DNA of 64,000 nt, taken from contig NZ_RYEV01000003.1 in the NCBI RefSeq assembly GCF_004138485.1, positions 1 through 64,000 on the forward strand, given 5' to 3'. This document shows, piece by piece, positions 53,898 to 62,533 of this stretch; within the stretch, counting starts at the first letter, position 1, and each line of letters opens with the position of its first letter. The notes under the pieces are model-generated. The model worked only from the letters and a program-made list of their open reading frames with translations. It made no database searches and was not told the DNA's origin. The stretch comes from Peristeroidobacter soli. Its GTDB lineage: Bacteria; Pseudomonadota; Gammaproteobacteria; Steroidobacterales; Steroidobacteraceae. A program made the translations under genes and the position numbers.

Positions 53898-55289
53898 TTG
53901 GCGGGGCTGCTTCGAACCATAGTGATTGTCGGCGGCGGATTCAGCGGCACGGTGGTGGCCGCGAATCTGTTGCGACGTCCGCCGCCGGGACCGACTCGTC
54001 TGATCCTGATCGAGCGGGCGGACCAGGTGGCGCGCGGCGCCGCTTACGCCGAGCGTGGCTTCCCTTATCTGCTCAATGTGCCGGCCAGTCGCATGTCCGC
54101 GAACTCGGCTGCGCCCAAGGAATTCCTGGAGTTCGCGCAGCGGCGCATCCCGAAGGTCACGGGCGAGGACTTCCTGCCGCGCACGTTGTATGGCGAATAT
54201 CTGGGTGAGGTGCTGCTCGCCGCGCAACTGAGTGCGCCAGGAAACATTCGACTCGAGATCGTCAAAGGCGCGGTCGCGAACCTGCGCCGTATCGAGCGTC
54301 ATCTGCCGTTGCGAGTGGAGTTGGAAGACGGTCGACGTTTCACCGCGGACGACGTAGTGCTCGCGCTCGGCAATCCCAAGCCGGCTTCACTGTCGGCGGC
54401 CAGGGATGTATTGACACATCCGGCCTATATCGCCGATCCGTGGACGGTCGATCTCAAGTTCAATCGTTCGCAAACGGTGCTGTTGATTGGTACCGGCCTC
54501 ACCACTGCCGACATCATCAACGTCGCGGCGTCAGATCCGCAGCGGACACCGACGTTGCATGCCTTGTCCCGGCACGGGCTGGTGCCGCCTCGACAAACGC
54601 CGTTCCGTCCCGATGCATTCAAGGGCGATGGCAATGCTCTGTTGCTGGCTGCATCGACGTCGCTTCGCCGCCTCGTCAGCAGCGTACGTTTGCTCGCCAA
54701 CGAAGCCGAGCAGATGGGCGGCGACTGGCGTGAGGCAATCACCTTTGTTCGCAACATGGCGCCGACTATCTGGCAGCGCTTGCCGGAACGTGATCGCGTG
54801 CGCTTCCTGCGTCACGTGCGTGCGTACTGGGATATCTATCGGCACCGTCTACCGCCGGAACTGATCCAGAAGATCGATACGCTGCGTAACGCCGAGCGTC
54901 TGACCATTCACGCCGGCCACATCAAACAAATCATTCCGCGGGAAGACCGCATCGAAGTGATCTGGCGTCCGCGCGGCTCACAACAATTGCGGACTCAGCA
55001 ATTCGATCGAGTCATCAACTGCACCGGTCCCGACTACGCCATCGCGCGTTCGACCGAGCCGGTGTGGCGCAACCTCGTGCAATGCGGGTTGGCGGTGCCC
55101 GATTCCTTGGGGTTGGGGCTGCGTACCGGACCGAATGGCGCCGTCGTCGATGCCGATGGCTGGCCGGGTCCGCATCTTTTCTATGTGGGGCCGATGTTGC
55201 GTGCCGATCATTGGGAAGCAACCGCGGCTCATGAATTACGCGGGCACGCCGAAAAGCTCGCGGCACTATTGGCTACGGAGCGGCGTTGA
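53898..55289 (+). CDS. FAD/NAD(P)-binding protein (COG4529/HpyO-like)
   Basis: A 463-residue flavoprotein. The dinucleotide motif is VIVGGGFSGTVVA (about 9-21), followed by ERADQVARGAAYA, the LLNVPASRMSANS region and a second Rossmann motif LLIGTGLTTAD. These are marks of the FAD_NAD-binding 9 family. Its substrate is unknown. The start is TTG at 53898 with GGGAG six bases upstream. The next response regulator starts four bases after its stop, so they are coupled. Confidence 0.75.
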   Translation: MAGLLRTIVIVGGGFSGTVVAANLLRRPPPGPTRLILIERADQVARGAAYAERGFPYLLNVPASRMSANSAAPKEFLEFAQRRIPKVTGEDFLPRTLYGEYLGEVLLAAQLSAPGNIRLEIVKGAVANLRRIERHLPLRVELEDGRRFTADDVVLALGNPKPASLSAARDVLTHPAYIADPWTVDLKFNRSQTVLLIGTGLTTADIINVAASDPQRTPTLHALSRHGLVPPRQTPFRPDAFKGDGNALLLAASTSLRRLVSSVRLLANEAEQMGGDWREAITFVRNMAPTIWQRLPERDRVRFLRHVRAYWDIYRHRLPPELIQKIDTLRNAERLTIHAGHIKQIIPREDRIEVIWRPRGSQQLRTQQFDRVINCTGPDYAIARSTEPVWRNLVQCGLAVPDSLGLGLRTGPNGAVVDADGWPGPHLFYVGPMLRADHWEATAAHELRGHAEKLAALLATERR

Positions 55290-55293
55290 CGCC

Positions 55294-55968
55294 ATGAGAA
55301 TCCTGGTCGCCGATGACGATGCGGACTTGAGAGCATTGATCGGATTCACGCTGATGCAGGCGGGATTCGACATTTGTACCGCGATCGATGGAGAAAGCGC
55401 GCTGCAGGCGTTTCAGCGCGATTCGCCGGACATGGTGCTGCTCGATATCAACATGCCCGAGCCGAATGGCTTGAAGGTATGTCGTGAGATCCGCGGCCGC
55501 TCGCCAGTGCCCATCATGATGTTGACGGTGCGTGATGTCGAAGAGGATCTGATCGAAGCATTCGATTCGGGTGCCGATGATTATGTGCACAAGCCGTTCA
55601 GTCCGCGTGCGCTGCTGGCGCGAGTGCGGGCATTGATCCGGCGTTCGGAGCCGTTCGATTCGGGGCCGGTGACGGCGGGGCAGTTGCGGCTGGATCCGGA
55701 TCAACGAACCTTGCAGTTCGGCGCGGCGCCGCCAATCCGGCTCACGCCGCTCGAATTGAAAGCCATCCAGCTGCTCATGGTGACGCCGGGCCGAACGGTC
55801 ACTGCGGAGAAGTTGTTACTGCATCTGTGGGGCCGCGCGACTGCTCGCGAGCGTCGCACGCTCAAGCAACTCATTTATCGGCTGCGTCACAAGATCGAGA
55901 CGGATGCGTCGGCGCCTGAAGTGCTGCAGACCACGCCGGGCGCGGGCTACAAGCTCGTGGCCGACTAA
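55294..55968 (+). CDS. OmpR-type response regulator, paralogue of the upstream regulator
   Basis: A 224-residue regulator almost collinear with the product of 53078-53752: same length, same Asp51 (VLLDINMP), same MLTVR and HKPFSPR elements, and the same ending GAGYKLVAD. No kinase gene accompanies it, so either the upstream kinase phosphorylates both or this one works with a distant kinase. The start at 55294 was set by the receiver's N-terminus; a longer frame overlaps the flavoprotein gene. Confidence 0.85.
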   Translation: MRILVADDDADLRALIGFTLMQAGFDICTAIDGESALQAFQRDSPDMVLLDINMPEPNGLKVCREIRGRSPVPIMMLTVRDVEEDLIEAFDSGADDYVHKPFSPRALLARVRALIRRSEPFDSGPVTAGQLRLDPDQRTLQFGAAPPIRLTPLELKAIQLLMVTPGRTVTAEKLLLHLWGRATARERRTLKQLIYRLRHKIETDASAPEVLQTTPGAGYKLVAD

Positions 55969-56170
55969 GATCGAGTCGCTATCTGTTCATAGCGCGTAAC
56001 CGGAGATCGGGTCGGACGCCGATATTGCTGACCCATGTGTCACTGGCCATCGACTGACCTCATGACCCGCGCCGGGTAGATTGCCCAACCAGCGGTACAG
56101 CAATCGACAAGGGATTGCGGTGCCGTGGGCTGCGAGCCGCATTCTCCCCCTGGGCCGTCAGTCTTGGTTC

Positions 56171-56206
56171 ACCCTCTCGTCCCTCCCTCACTGGCGACGA
56201 GAGGGT
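56171..56206 (+). terminator. Inverted repeat, probable terminator
   Basis: Left arm ACCCTCTCGTC (56171-56181) and right arm GACGAGAGGGT (56196-56206) are perfect complements, with a 14-base loop and CCTTTTCC after. It lies 200 bases after the second response regulator and could end that transcript. Confidence 0.5.
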
Positions 56207-56352
56207 CCTTTTCCAGCCTGGTACCTCGCCACGAATTCCGGGCTCGCATTCACCCGCTCCGTCAGCTGCGGTTCAGTGAGCGATGCACGTCGTCGAGCGG
56301 TCGCGAGCTTCAGGAGCGGTTGCCGATAGTTTGGTGTTGTAAGCAACGTCAT
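56188..56352 (-). pseudogene. Truncated Xre-type HTH protein remnant
   Basis: A 54-residue frame with a good AGGAAG site before its ATG. The pattern Y-x-x-LLKLATARRRASLT, PQLTERVNASPEF and VARYQAG follows the Xre/Cro HTH (ARRxAxLTxxxLAxRxxxSxxFVxRYExG), but it stops at the point where the second half of a normal 85-90 residue protein should begin. So it looks like a 5' fragment of a regulator gene, with the 3' end replaced by the palindrome at 56171-56206. Confidence 0.4.
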
Positions 56353-56575
56353 CGGGGGTTCTTCCTGCCGGCGAATATCCCATTTCGAGATACTGTAGCA
56401 GCTCACAAATCGTGGTAAACGTGGGGAAATCCAGGCACCCGGGCCGGGGGCCATCCCGGTCGCGACCCGGTGCCGCGGGGCCGGGCCTGGAGTTGTGTCA
56501 ATAACGTAATGTTCTTGTGACCGCCGCGCGGCAGAATGCCGGCCTCCTTCCGGGTTGCACAGGATTCTACGGACA

Positions 56576-59128
56576 GTGGCCGACGCAGTAAGCGGGTGGG
56601 CAAAGTGGCGTCTTTGGTTGATCGCGGCCGGCGCCGGTCTGATCAGCCTGCTGCTGTACGACGCCTTCCGCGTGCTGCTCGCCGAGGTGCATTTCTACAA
56701 GGTGTTGCAGCAGATGGAGGCCGAGCCGCTGCAGGACCTGCTGCTGGCGCTGGGTGCGACCGCGCTGAGCTATCTGGTACTCACTGGCTACGACCTGTCC
56801 GCCATGAAGTACGCGGAGGTGCAGATCCGTCGTTCCACGGTTCTGCTGACCTCCTTCATCGCTTACGCACTCGGTAATACCGTCGGGTTGGGTGTGCTGA
56901 CGGGTGGTGCGGTTCGCATGCGCCTGTACACGGCCGCCGGCATCGAGGCGAACAAGGTCGCGCAGGTCATCGCTTTCAATGCCAGCGCATTCACGTTCGG
57001 TACTGCCGCCTTTGGCGCCGCGGGGCTGCTTTGGGGAGCGGATGGAGTCGCTCAGCTTGCGCACATGCCGGCGTGGCTGCTGCGGGTGATCGCCGGGGCG
57101 GTCTTGCTCGGCGTCCTTAGTTTCATCGCACTGTCCGTCCGGCGCCGCGAAATCATGGTCGCATGGCGCTGGAAAGTGCGCTTGCCGCCGGCCGGGCTGG
57201 CCGTGCAACAGCTGTTGATCTCGGCGTTGGACCTGATCGCGTCGGCCGCGACGCTGTGGGTCTTATTGCCGCCGGGCGCGGTCCCTCCCGGCGAGTTCAT
57301 GGCGTGGTACGCGATCGCACTGGTGCTTGGCCTGCTGAGCCATGTGCCGGGTGGCTTGGGCGTGTTCGAAGCAGTGATCCTGCTCGCGTGCGGCGATCGT
57401 GCGCCGGTCGAGCACATCGTCAGCGCACTGGTGCTCTACCGCGTTATCTATTATTTGATTCCGCTGGTGCTGGCGGCGGTGTTGCTCGCCGCGTATGAAG
57501 TGCGTTCAGGCATCGCTGCTCCGATCGGTCGCGCAGCGGTGCGACTGTCGCCGATGTTGCTGGCCACGATGACGTTCATTGCCGGTGGCTGGCTGCTGGT
57601 GTCGGGTGTCACGCCGGCTTCGGCACAAGCCACCGACATGCTGGCGTTGCGAGTGCCGCTGACTCTGGTCGAGGCGTCGCACTTTCTCGGCAGCGTCACT
57701 GGCTTCGCGATGATCGTCATCGCGCGTGGCCTGTTGCATCGTCTCGATGCCGCGTGGTGGTCGGCGTTCGTGCTGGCGCTGGTCGCGGCCGTGCTGGCGA
57801 TGCCCAAAGGGTTCGCGCTGATTCAAGCGTTCTATCTGGTGGTGCTGGCGATTCTCTTATATATGTCGCGGGCCCAGTTCGATCGACGCTCGGCGCTGTT
57901 CTCGAATCCGTTGCGCGGCGTGTGGTTGCTGTCGGTCGTGTGGATGGTGGTGGCGACGGTGTTCCTGCTGTTCTTTGCTTACCGTCGTGTCGATTACACC
58001 AACGAGCTGTGGTGGCAGTTCGAATTCAACGCCAACGCGCCGCGCTCGCTGCGCGCCATGATGGGGGTCATGGTGGCCGGCTTGGGTTTCGCGCTGTGGC
58101 AACTGCTGCGGCCGTCAGCCGGCGCGCCGGCGCTGCCATCTCCTGAAGAGCTGGACCGGGCGAGCAACATCGTGAGCTCGCAGTCCTCGGCGGAGGCGAA
58201 TCTTGCGCTGATGGGCGACAAGCATCTGCTGTTCTCGACCCAATCCAACGCGTTCATCATGTACGGCCGGCAAGGCCGCTCGTGGATCTCGTTGTTCGAT
58301 CCGGTCGGACGGCTGTCGGAATGGCAGGAGCTGATCTGGCGCTTCATCGAGCTGGCGACCGATCACGGCGGTCGCGCCGCGTTCTATCAGGTGCGCGGCG
58401 ATTCGTTGCCGCTGTATCTCGACGCCGGCATGCGTGCTTTCAAACTGGGCGAGTACGCCTACGTCCCGCTGCAGGAGTTCACCACCAAGGGCTCGAAGCG
58501 CTCGCATTTGCGACAGGCGATCAATCGGGGCGAGCGTGACGGGCTCGAATTCGCCCTGGTGCCGCCAGCCGAAGTGAGTGCATTGTTGCCACAGTTGCGG
58601 AGCATTTCGGACGCGTGGCTGGAGGGTCAGGAGACGCGCGAAAAAGGTTTTTCGCTCGGTTCGTTCGAGCCGGCCTATCTGACGCGGCAGCCGTGCGCCA
58701 TCGTGCGCCAGCAGGGTCAGATCGTCGCGTTCGCCAATCTGTTGTGCACCCAGATGAAGAACGAGGCCAGTGTCGACCTGATGCGTCAGCTGCCGCTTGC
58801 GCCACCGGGCACGATGGATTTTCTGTTCACCAAGCTCATGCTGTATTTCCAGGCGGAGGGTTTTCAGCGTTTCGGGTTGGGCATGGCGCCCATGTCCGGC
58901 ATGGCCAGCCACGAGCTGGCGCCGCGCTGGCATCGATTCGGCCGGCTGCTGTTCGATCATGGCGAGACGTTCTACAACTTCCGGGGTCTGCGTGGCTTCA
59001 AGGACAAATTCGATCCGGTGTGGGAACCTCGTTATCTGGTCGCCGGCGGCGGACTGACCCCGTTGCTCACCCTGGCCGACGTGGCCACGTTGATCAGCGG
59101 CGGATTGCGAGGAATGATTGCGAAATGA
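56576..59128 (+). CDS. mprF: Phosphatidylglycerol lysyltransferase-type MprF
   Basis: An 850-residue membrane enzyme. About 13-14 helices in the first 510 residues form the flippase part (LTGGAVRMRLYTAAG, GLLSHVPGGLGVFE). The C-terminal DUF2156 domain (about 535-840) transfers an aminoacyl group from tRNA to phosphatidylglycerol, with GDKHLLFS, KGSKRSHLRQAINRGERDG and YNFRGLRGFKDKF as landmarks. This protects against cationic peptides and acid. GTG at 56576 was chosen; a TTG at 56555 is in frame but has no ribosome-binding site. acvB overlaps its stop. Confidence 0.87.
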   Translation: MADAVSGWAKWRLWLIAAGAGLISLLLYDAFRVLLAEVHFYKVLQQMEAEPLQDLLLALGATALSYLVLTGYDLSAMKYAEVQIRRSTVLLTSFIAYALGNTVGLGVLTGGAVRMRLYTAAGIEANKVAQVIAFNASAFTFGTAAFGAAGLLWGADGVAQLAHMPAWLLRVIAGAVLLGVLSFIALSVRRREIMVAWRWKVRLPPAGLAVQQLLISALDLIASAATLWVLLPPGAVPPGEFMAWYAIALVLGLLSHVPGGLGVFEAVILLACGDRAPVEHIVSALVLYRVIYYLIPLVLAAVLLAAYEVRSGIAAPIGRAAVRLSPMLLATMTFIAGGWLLVSGVTPASAQATDMLALRVPLTLVEASHFLGSVTGFAMIVIARGLLHRLDAAWWSAFVLALVAAVLAMPKGFALIQAFYLVVLAILLYMSRAQFDRRSALFSNPLRGVWLLSVVWMVVATVFLLFFAYRRVDYTNELWWQFEFNANAPRSLRAMMGVMVAGLGFALWQLLRPSAGAPALPSPEELDRASNIVSSQSSAEANLALMGDKHLLFSTQSNAFIMYGRQGRSWISLFDPVGRLSEWQELIWRFIELATDHGGRAAFYQVRGDSLPLYLDAGMRAFKLGEYAYVPLQEFTTKGSKRSHLRQAINRGERDGLEFALVPPAEVSALLPQLRSISDAWLEGQETREKGFSLGSFEPAYLTRQPCAIVRQQGQIVAFANLLCTQMKNEASVDLMRQLPLAPPGTMDFLFTKLMLYFQAEGFQRFGLGMAPMSGMASHELAPRWHRFGRLLFDHGETFYNFRGLRGFKDKFDPVWEPRYLVAGGGLTPLLTLADVATLISGGLRGMIAK

Positions 59129-60462
59129 GGTTAGCCCGCTGCTGGTTCGCGTTGCTGCTGTTGGTGCTGGGATCGACCGCGTTCGCTGAGACGATCTCGC
59201 ACGGTCGCTTCGACAAGATCACCATCTATCGTCCGCAAGGCGACGCGCTACAAACGGTGCTGTTCTTTTCCGGCGAGCACGGCTGGAACGTCGAGCTCGA
59301 GCCCATCGCCCAATCGCTGGCCCGGCAGGGCGCGCTGGTGGCCGGCATCGATGCGCCGGCGTTCTTTCGCAATCTCGACCAGGACGGCGGCAAGTGCGTC
59401 TCGCCCGACGGGGACCTGGAAAATCTGAGTCACTTCCTCCAGGCCTACTATCGATTGCCGACCTATCGACCCGCATTGCTGGTCGGCACCTCGGCCAGCG
59501 CGCACTTCGTGTATGCAATGTTGGCGCAGGCACCCGATGGAACGTTCGGCGGCGGCATCTCGCTGGGCTTCTGTCCGACGCCGGCGCTGAAGAAGCCGCT
59601 GTGTGCCAGCGCCAGGCCGGCATCGTCGCCGCCGCTCAGCGCGCCCTGGACGGTGCTTCAAGGGATTCACGATCGGCAGTGTCAGACTCAAGCCAGGTCA
59701 TTCCTCGCCAACGTGAAGCAGGCGGAGGTGCTGGCCATTCCCGGCGATAACCATGGCGAAGCCGACTTCCACACCTGGGAGCCGCAGTTCGCGACGGCGT
59801 TTCAACGCCTGGCCGCGCGTACGCGCGGCTTGCCGGCAGTCAGCGCCAGTGAGCTCAAGGATCTACCGCTCGTCGAAGTGCACACGTCCAGCGATGCCGA
59901 CACACTGGCCGTGCTGATCTCCGGTGATGGCGGTTGGGCCGGCATCGACAAGGAGCTTGCGGCGGCGTTGTCGAAGCAAGGGCTGCCGGTGGTCGGTCTG
60001 GATTCGCTGCGCTACTTCTGGAAGAAGCGCACGCCCGAAGGCACCGCGGCCGACATCGACCGCCTGGTGCGCTATTACTTGAACGCCTGGAAGAAAAAGA
60101 ACGTGATGCTGGTCGGTTTCTCGCAAGGCGCCGACGTGATGCCGTTCATCGTGAATCGATTGCCGGCCGCGACACGCGAGCGCCTGCGCATGGTGGCGTT
60201 CCTGTCGCTGTCCGAGACCGCTGTGTTCGAATTCCATTTACAGAACTGGATTGGCGCGGCCAAAGACGCCATTCCCGTGACTCCGGAACTGTTGAGAATG
60301 AAAGGCGTTCGCGGCCTGTGTGTGTATGGCGCGAATGACACAGACTCCATCTGTAGCAAGCCCGCTGCTAAATCATTGCAGGTAGTGAAACTTAGCGGCG
60401 GCCATCATTTCGATGGCAACTACGCCAAGCTGGCCGCGTTGCTCTTGAGCCACATGCATTGA
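59125..60462 (+). CDS. acvB: AcvB/VirJ-type two-domain hydrolase
   Basis: A 445-residue exported protein. A signal peptide (about 1-21) is followed by two alpha/beta-hydrolase-like domains. The C-terminal one has the nucleophile elbow VGFSQGADV and a His in GGHHFDGNY; the first has GTSAS in the same place. This matches AcvB of Agrobacterium and AtvA of Rhizobium, which act in acid tolerance and hydrolyse lysyl-phosphatidylglycerol in the periplasm. The ATGA overlap with mprF fits this pairing exactly. Confidence 0.85.
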   Translation: MRLARCWFALLLLVLGSTAFAETISHGRFDKITIYRPQGDALQTVLFFSGEHGWNVELEPIAQSLARQGALVAGIDAPAFFRNLDQDGGKCVSPDGDLENLSHFLQAYYRLPTYRPALLVGTSASAHFVYAMLAQAPDGTFGGGISLGFCPTPALKKPLCASARPASSPPLSAPWTVLQGIHDRQCQTQARSFLANVKQAEVLAIPGDNHGEADFHTWEPQFATAFQRLAARTRGLPAVSASELKDLPLVEVHTSSDADTLAVLISGDGGWAGIDKELAAALSKQGLPVVGLDSLRYFWKKRTPEGTAADIDRLVRYYLNAWKKKNVMLVGFSQGADVMPFIVNRLPAATRERLRMVAFLSLSETAVFEFHLQNWIGAAKDAIPVTPELLRMKGVRGLCVYGANDTDSICSKPAAKSLQVVKLSGGHHFDGNYAKLAALLLSHMH

Positions 60463-60633
60463 TCCGCTCGATATTCCGCGATGATCTTCAGCGAGGTGGT
60501 CACTCGTTGTGTGCTTGGGGTACGCTGCGTTCCGCGGATACCAGTGACGGGAACCGCAGACACCCTGACGCGTTAGTCAGCGCGCAGGCGAACAGCGGCG
60601 CTTGAACCGGATTCCAGTCCGGGGAGCAGCGAG

Positions 60634-60831
60634 ATGAAGAACAACTCCGAGACGCAGACCTGGAGCGAGTGGCAACAGGCTGTGGTGAAGCTGATTCGTG
60701 AAGACTTCAGCGAAGTACTCACCGAGGTGGGTGAGGAGGACGTGGACTGGGACGCGTGGCGCCCTCTCTACGAGCAAGGTCTGACGCCGCGAGACGCGGT
60801 GGCGGACGCCTTCCTGTTATTGCCGGCCTGA
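60634..60831 (+). CDS. Small acidic protein, unknown
   Basis: A 65-residue acidic protein with a GGGGAG site about eight bases before the ATG at 60634. It contains WSEWQQAVVKLIREDF and WDAWRPLYEQGLTPRDAVADAF, which look like two amphipathic helices. I do not recognise the family. It lies alone between acvB and ygiD. Good ribosome-binding site and codon pattern make it probably real. Confidence 0.5.
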   Translation: MKNNSETQTWSEWQQAVVKLIREDFSEVLTEVGEEDVDWDAWRPLYEQGLTPRDAVADAFLLLPA

Positions 60832-60919
60832 CGCCGTCATAACACTTATGCGCGGCGGCCCATAGAAAGCCCGGGCCGCCCATCCAATACTCCAGGCTCT
60901 GCCACAACGGAGCCCTCGA

Positions 60920-61696
60920 GTGAGCGCATCCCAACGTTTGCCCGTGATCTTTTTCGGTCACGGCAATCCCATGAATGCCCTGGCCGACAATGTATACACG
61001 CGCGGCTGGCGGCAGATCTGCAGCACGTTTCCCAAACCCCGAGCGGTAGTGTGCGTGTCGGCACATTGGTATGTGCCATACACGGCGGTCACTGCCATGC
61101 AGTCGCCGCGAACCATTCATGATTTCGGTGGCTTCCCGCGCCAGCTGTTCGAGTTTCAGTATCCGGCGCCTGGCAGTCCTGAGATTGCGTCCCAGCTTTG
61201 GGATCTGGTGGGTGCGGAGCTCGACACCGAGTGGGGTTTGGATCACGGTTCGTGGAGCGTGCTGTGCCATTGCTATCCCGATGCCGATGTGCCGGTCTTG
61301 CAGCTCAGCATCGATGAGACGTTGACGGCGCAAGATCACTATCGACTCGGCGCCTCGCTCGCGCCGTTGCGAGAGCAGGGCATTCTGATCGTCGGCAGCG
61401 GCAACCTCGTTCACAACTTGCATACGTATGGTTGGGGGCGACGAGTGGTCGAGCCCTACGATTGGGCAGTGCGCTTCGAGCAGCAGGCGCGCGCGTGGAT
61501 GCTCGCGGGCGAACATCAACCGCTGATCGACTATGAAACATTGGGCCAGGATGCAGCGCTGTCCGCGCCCACGCCAGATCATTACTTGCCGTTGTTATAT
61601 GTATTAGGGGCACAGCTGCCCGGCGACAAAGTCAGTTTTCCCATCGAAGGCGTCGATGGCGGATCGATCTCGATGCTGACGGTGCAGCTGAGTTAG
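60920..61696 (+). CDS. ygiD: 4,5-DOPA dioxygenase extradiol (YgiD/LigB family)
   Basis: A 258-residue LigB-fold enzyme. HGNPMNAL gives His14, SAHW gives His49 and the later GNLVHNLH gives a third His, the zinc/iron ligands; DHGSWS holds the catalytic His109. The E. coli homologue cleaves L-DOPA between carbons 4 and 5. The start is GTG at 60920; no SD is obvious. It faces the DUF4168 gene tail to tail across a palindrome-rich gap. Confidence 0.85.
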   Translation: MSASQRLPVIFFGHGNPMNALADNVYTRGWRQICSTFPKPRAVVCVSAHWYVPYTAVTAMQSPRTIHDFGGFPRQLFEFQYPAPGSPEIASQLWDLVGAELDTEWGLDHGSWSVLCHCYPDADVPVLQLSIDETLTAQDHYRLGASLAPLREQGILIVGSGNLVHNLHTYGWGRRVVEPYDWAVRFEQQARAWMLAGEHQPLIDYETLGQDAALSAPTPDHYLPLLYVLGAQLPGDKVSFPIEGVDGGSISMLTVQLS

Positions 61697-61722
61697 CAGA
61701 TGACCTGACGATGCCGACCTCA

Positions 61723-61738
61723 GGCACATGGATGTGCC
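61723..61738. repeat. Short palindrome related to the core of the 43112-43378 element
   Basis: GGCACAT and ATGTGCC flank GG. Read on the other strand it shares GCACATCCATGT with 43239-43250 in the large palindromic element, so both could belong to a dispersed family. Confidence 0.4.
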
Positions 61739-61754
61739 CGCCGCCCTGCGGCGG

Positions 61755-61788
61755 CTCCGAGGGAAAAATCGCATTTTTCCCATCGGAG
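61755..61788. terminator. Hairpin with A/T tracts inside the stem, likely ygiD terminator
   Basis: CTCCGA-GGGAAAAAT pairs with ATTTTTCCC-A-TCGGAG around a CGC loop. The A/T tracts inside the stem can supply a U-run on either strand. It lies 59 bases after the ygiD stop. Confidence 0.55.
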
Positions 61789-61829
61789 CACGGCCGGCGC
61801 GACAGGAAGTCGCGATCGGCCGTCCGATA

Positions 61830-61866
61830 AAAAGACAGCCCGAAGTGATTTGAACACTTCGGGCTG
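61830..61866 (-). terminator. Rho-independent terminator of the DUF4168 gene
   Basis: A perfect 12-bp stem (61836-61847 with 61855-61866) has a 7-base loop. On the minus strand it is followed by TCTTTTTAT, a proper U-tract, and lies 68 bases past the DUF4168 stop. Confidence 0.8.
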
Positions 61867-61933
61867 CCCCGTGCAGGAAAACTCGGCTCCCCTTGGGCGG
61901 AAGTCGAATGTGCCGGGTGGCTCTATCCTCTGA

Positions 61934-62389
61934 TTAGCCGCCGCCCTGACGTTCCTGCAACTTCGCCGCCACGCGCTCGCGCACGTCGGCATTGGCCGTC
62001 ATCGTTTCCACGATCTGATTGAATTCGTCGACCTTCAGGCCGGACTTCTCGACCGCGGCGATCATGTCGGACTCAGCCTTCGCTTTGACCTGATCCGCCT
62101 GCGCCGGCTCCTTCGCCGTTTGCAGATCGTTGGCCGCCTTTTCCTGGATGGTCTGCACCGCGACGTATGCATCCGCGAACTGCTCGATCTTCTGATCGCT
62201 GATGGGTGTGGACGCAGCCGACTTCGCAGCGGGCGCCTCATTCATCGGCGGGGTCTGCGCCTCCGACGCGGGAGACGGATATTCCTGGGCAGGCGGTGCA
62301 GGCTCTTGCACCTGCGCCCATGCCGCGGGGGCTGCTACGGCGCTCGCGGCGAACAGCGCGGTGTAAAGAATGTGGGAACGTAAGTTCAT
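61934..62389 (-). CDS. DUF4168 secreted protein
   Basis: A 151-residue exported protein. The signal peptide ends near AAWA (about residue 25). A proline-rich stretch (PPAQEYPSPASEAQTPP) leads to the helical DUF4168 domain (about 60-145, KIEQFADAYVAVQTIQ, FNQIVETMTANADV). The family is of unknown function and often stress-induced. AGGAG lies seven bases before the ATG at 62389. A good terminator follows the gene. Confidence 0.78.
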   Translation of the reverse strand: MNLRSHILYTALFAASAVAAPAAWAQVQEPAPPAQEYPSPASEAQTPPMNEAPAAKSAASTPISDQKIEQFADAYVAVQTIQEKAANDLQTAKEPAQADQVKAKAESDMIAAVEKSGLKVDEFNQIVETMTANADVRERVAAKLQERQGGG

Positions 62390-62533
62390 GAGGATCTCCT
62401 CGTCTTGCGGCAATCTCCAGTGGTGAATACCGCCAGCGCAGACGAGGTTCCCCCACGCCCAAACATTTTGTAAGTTGCTGTCGTCACAGGCCGACGCGTG
62501 TGGTCAGCCATCGGACGTCACAACCAGCAGACA

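Larger units (their letters stand above)
55969..56575. other. 607-base gap with terminator and truncated HTH gene
   Basis: The gap contains a terminator-like palindrome at 56171-56206, a short minus-strand HTH-like frame at 56188-56352, and a very GC-rich stretch at about 56430-56490 whose GGGCC/GGCCC-type blocks could form a structured leader for mprF. Nothing else is recognisable. Confidence 0.45.

Noticed and set aside
62390-62533. ECF/EcfG-type promoter for the DUF4168 gene
   Set aside because: A GGAAC box exists on the minus strand, but no matching -10 element is found at 16-17 bases.
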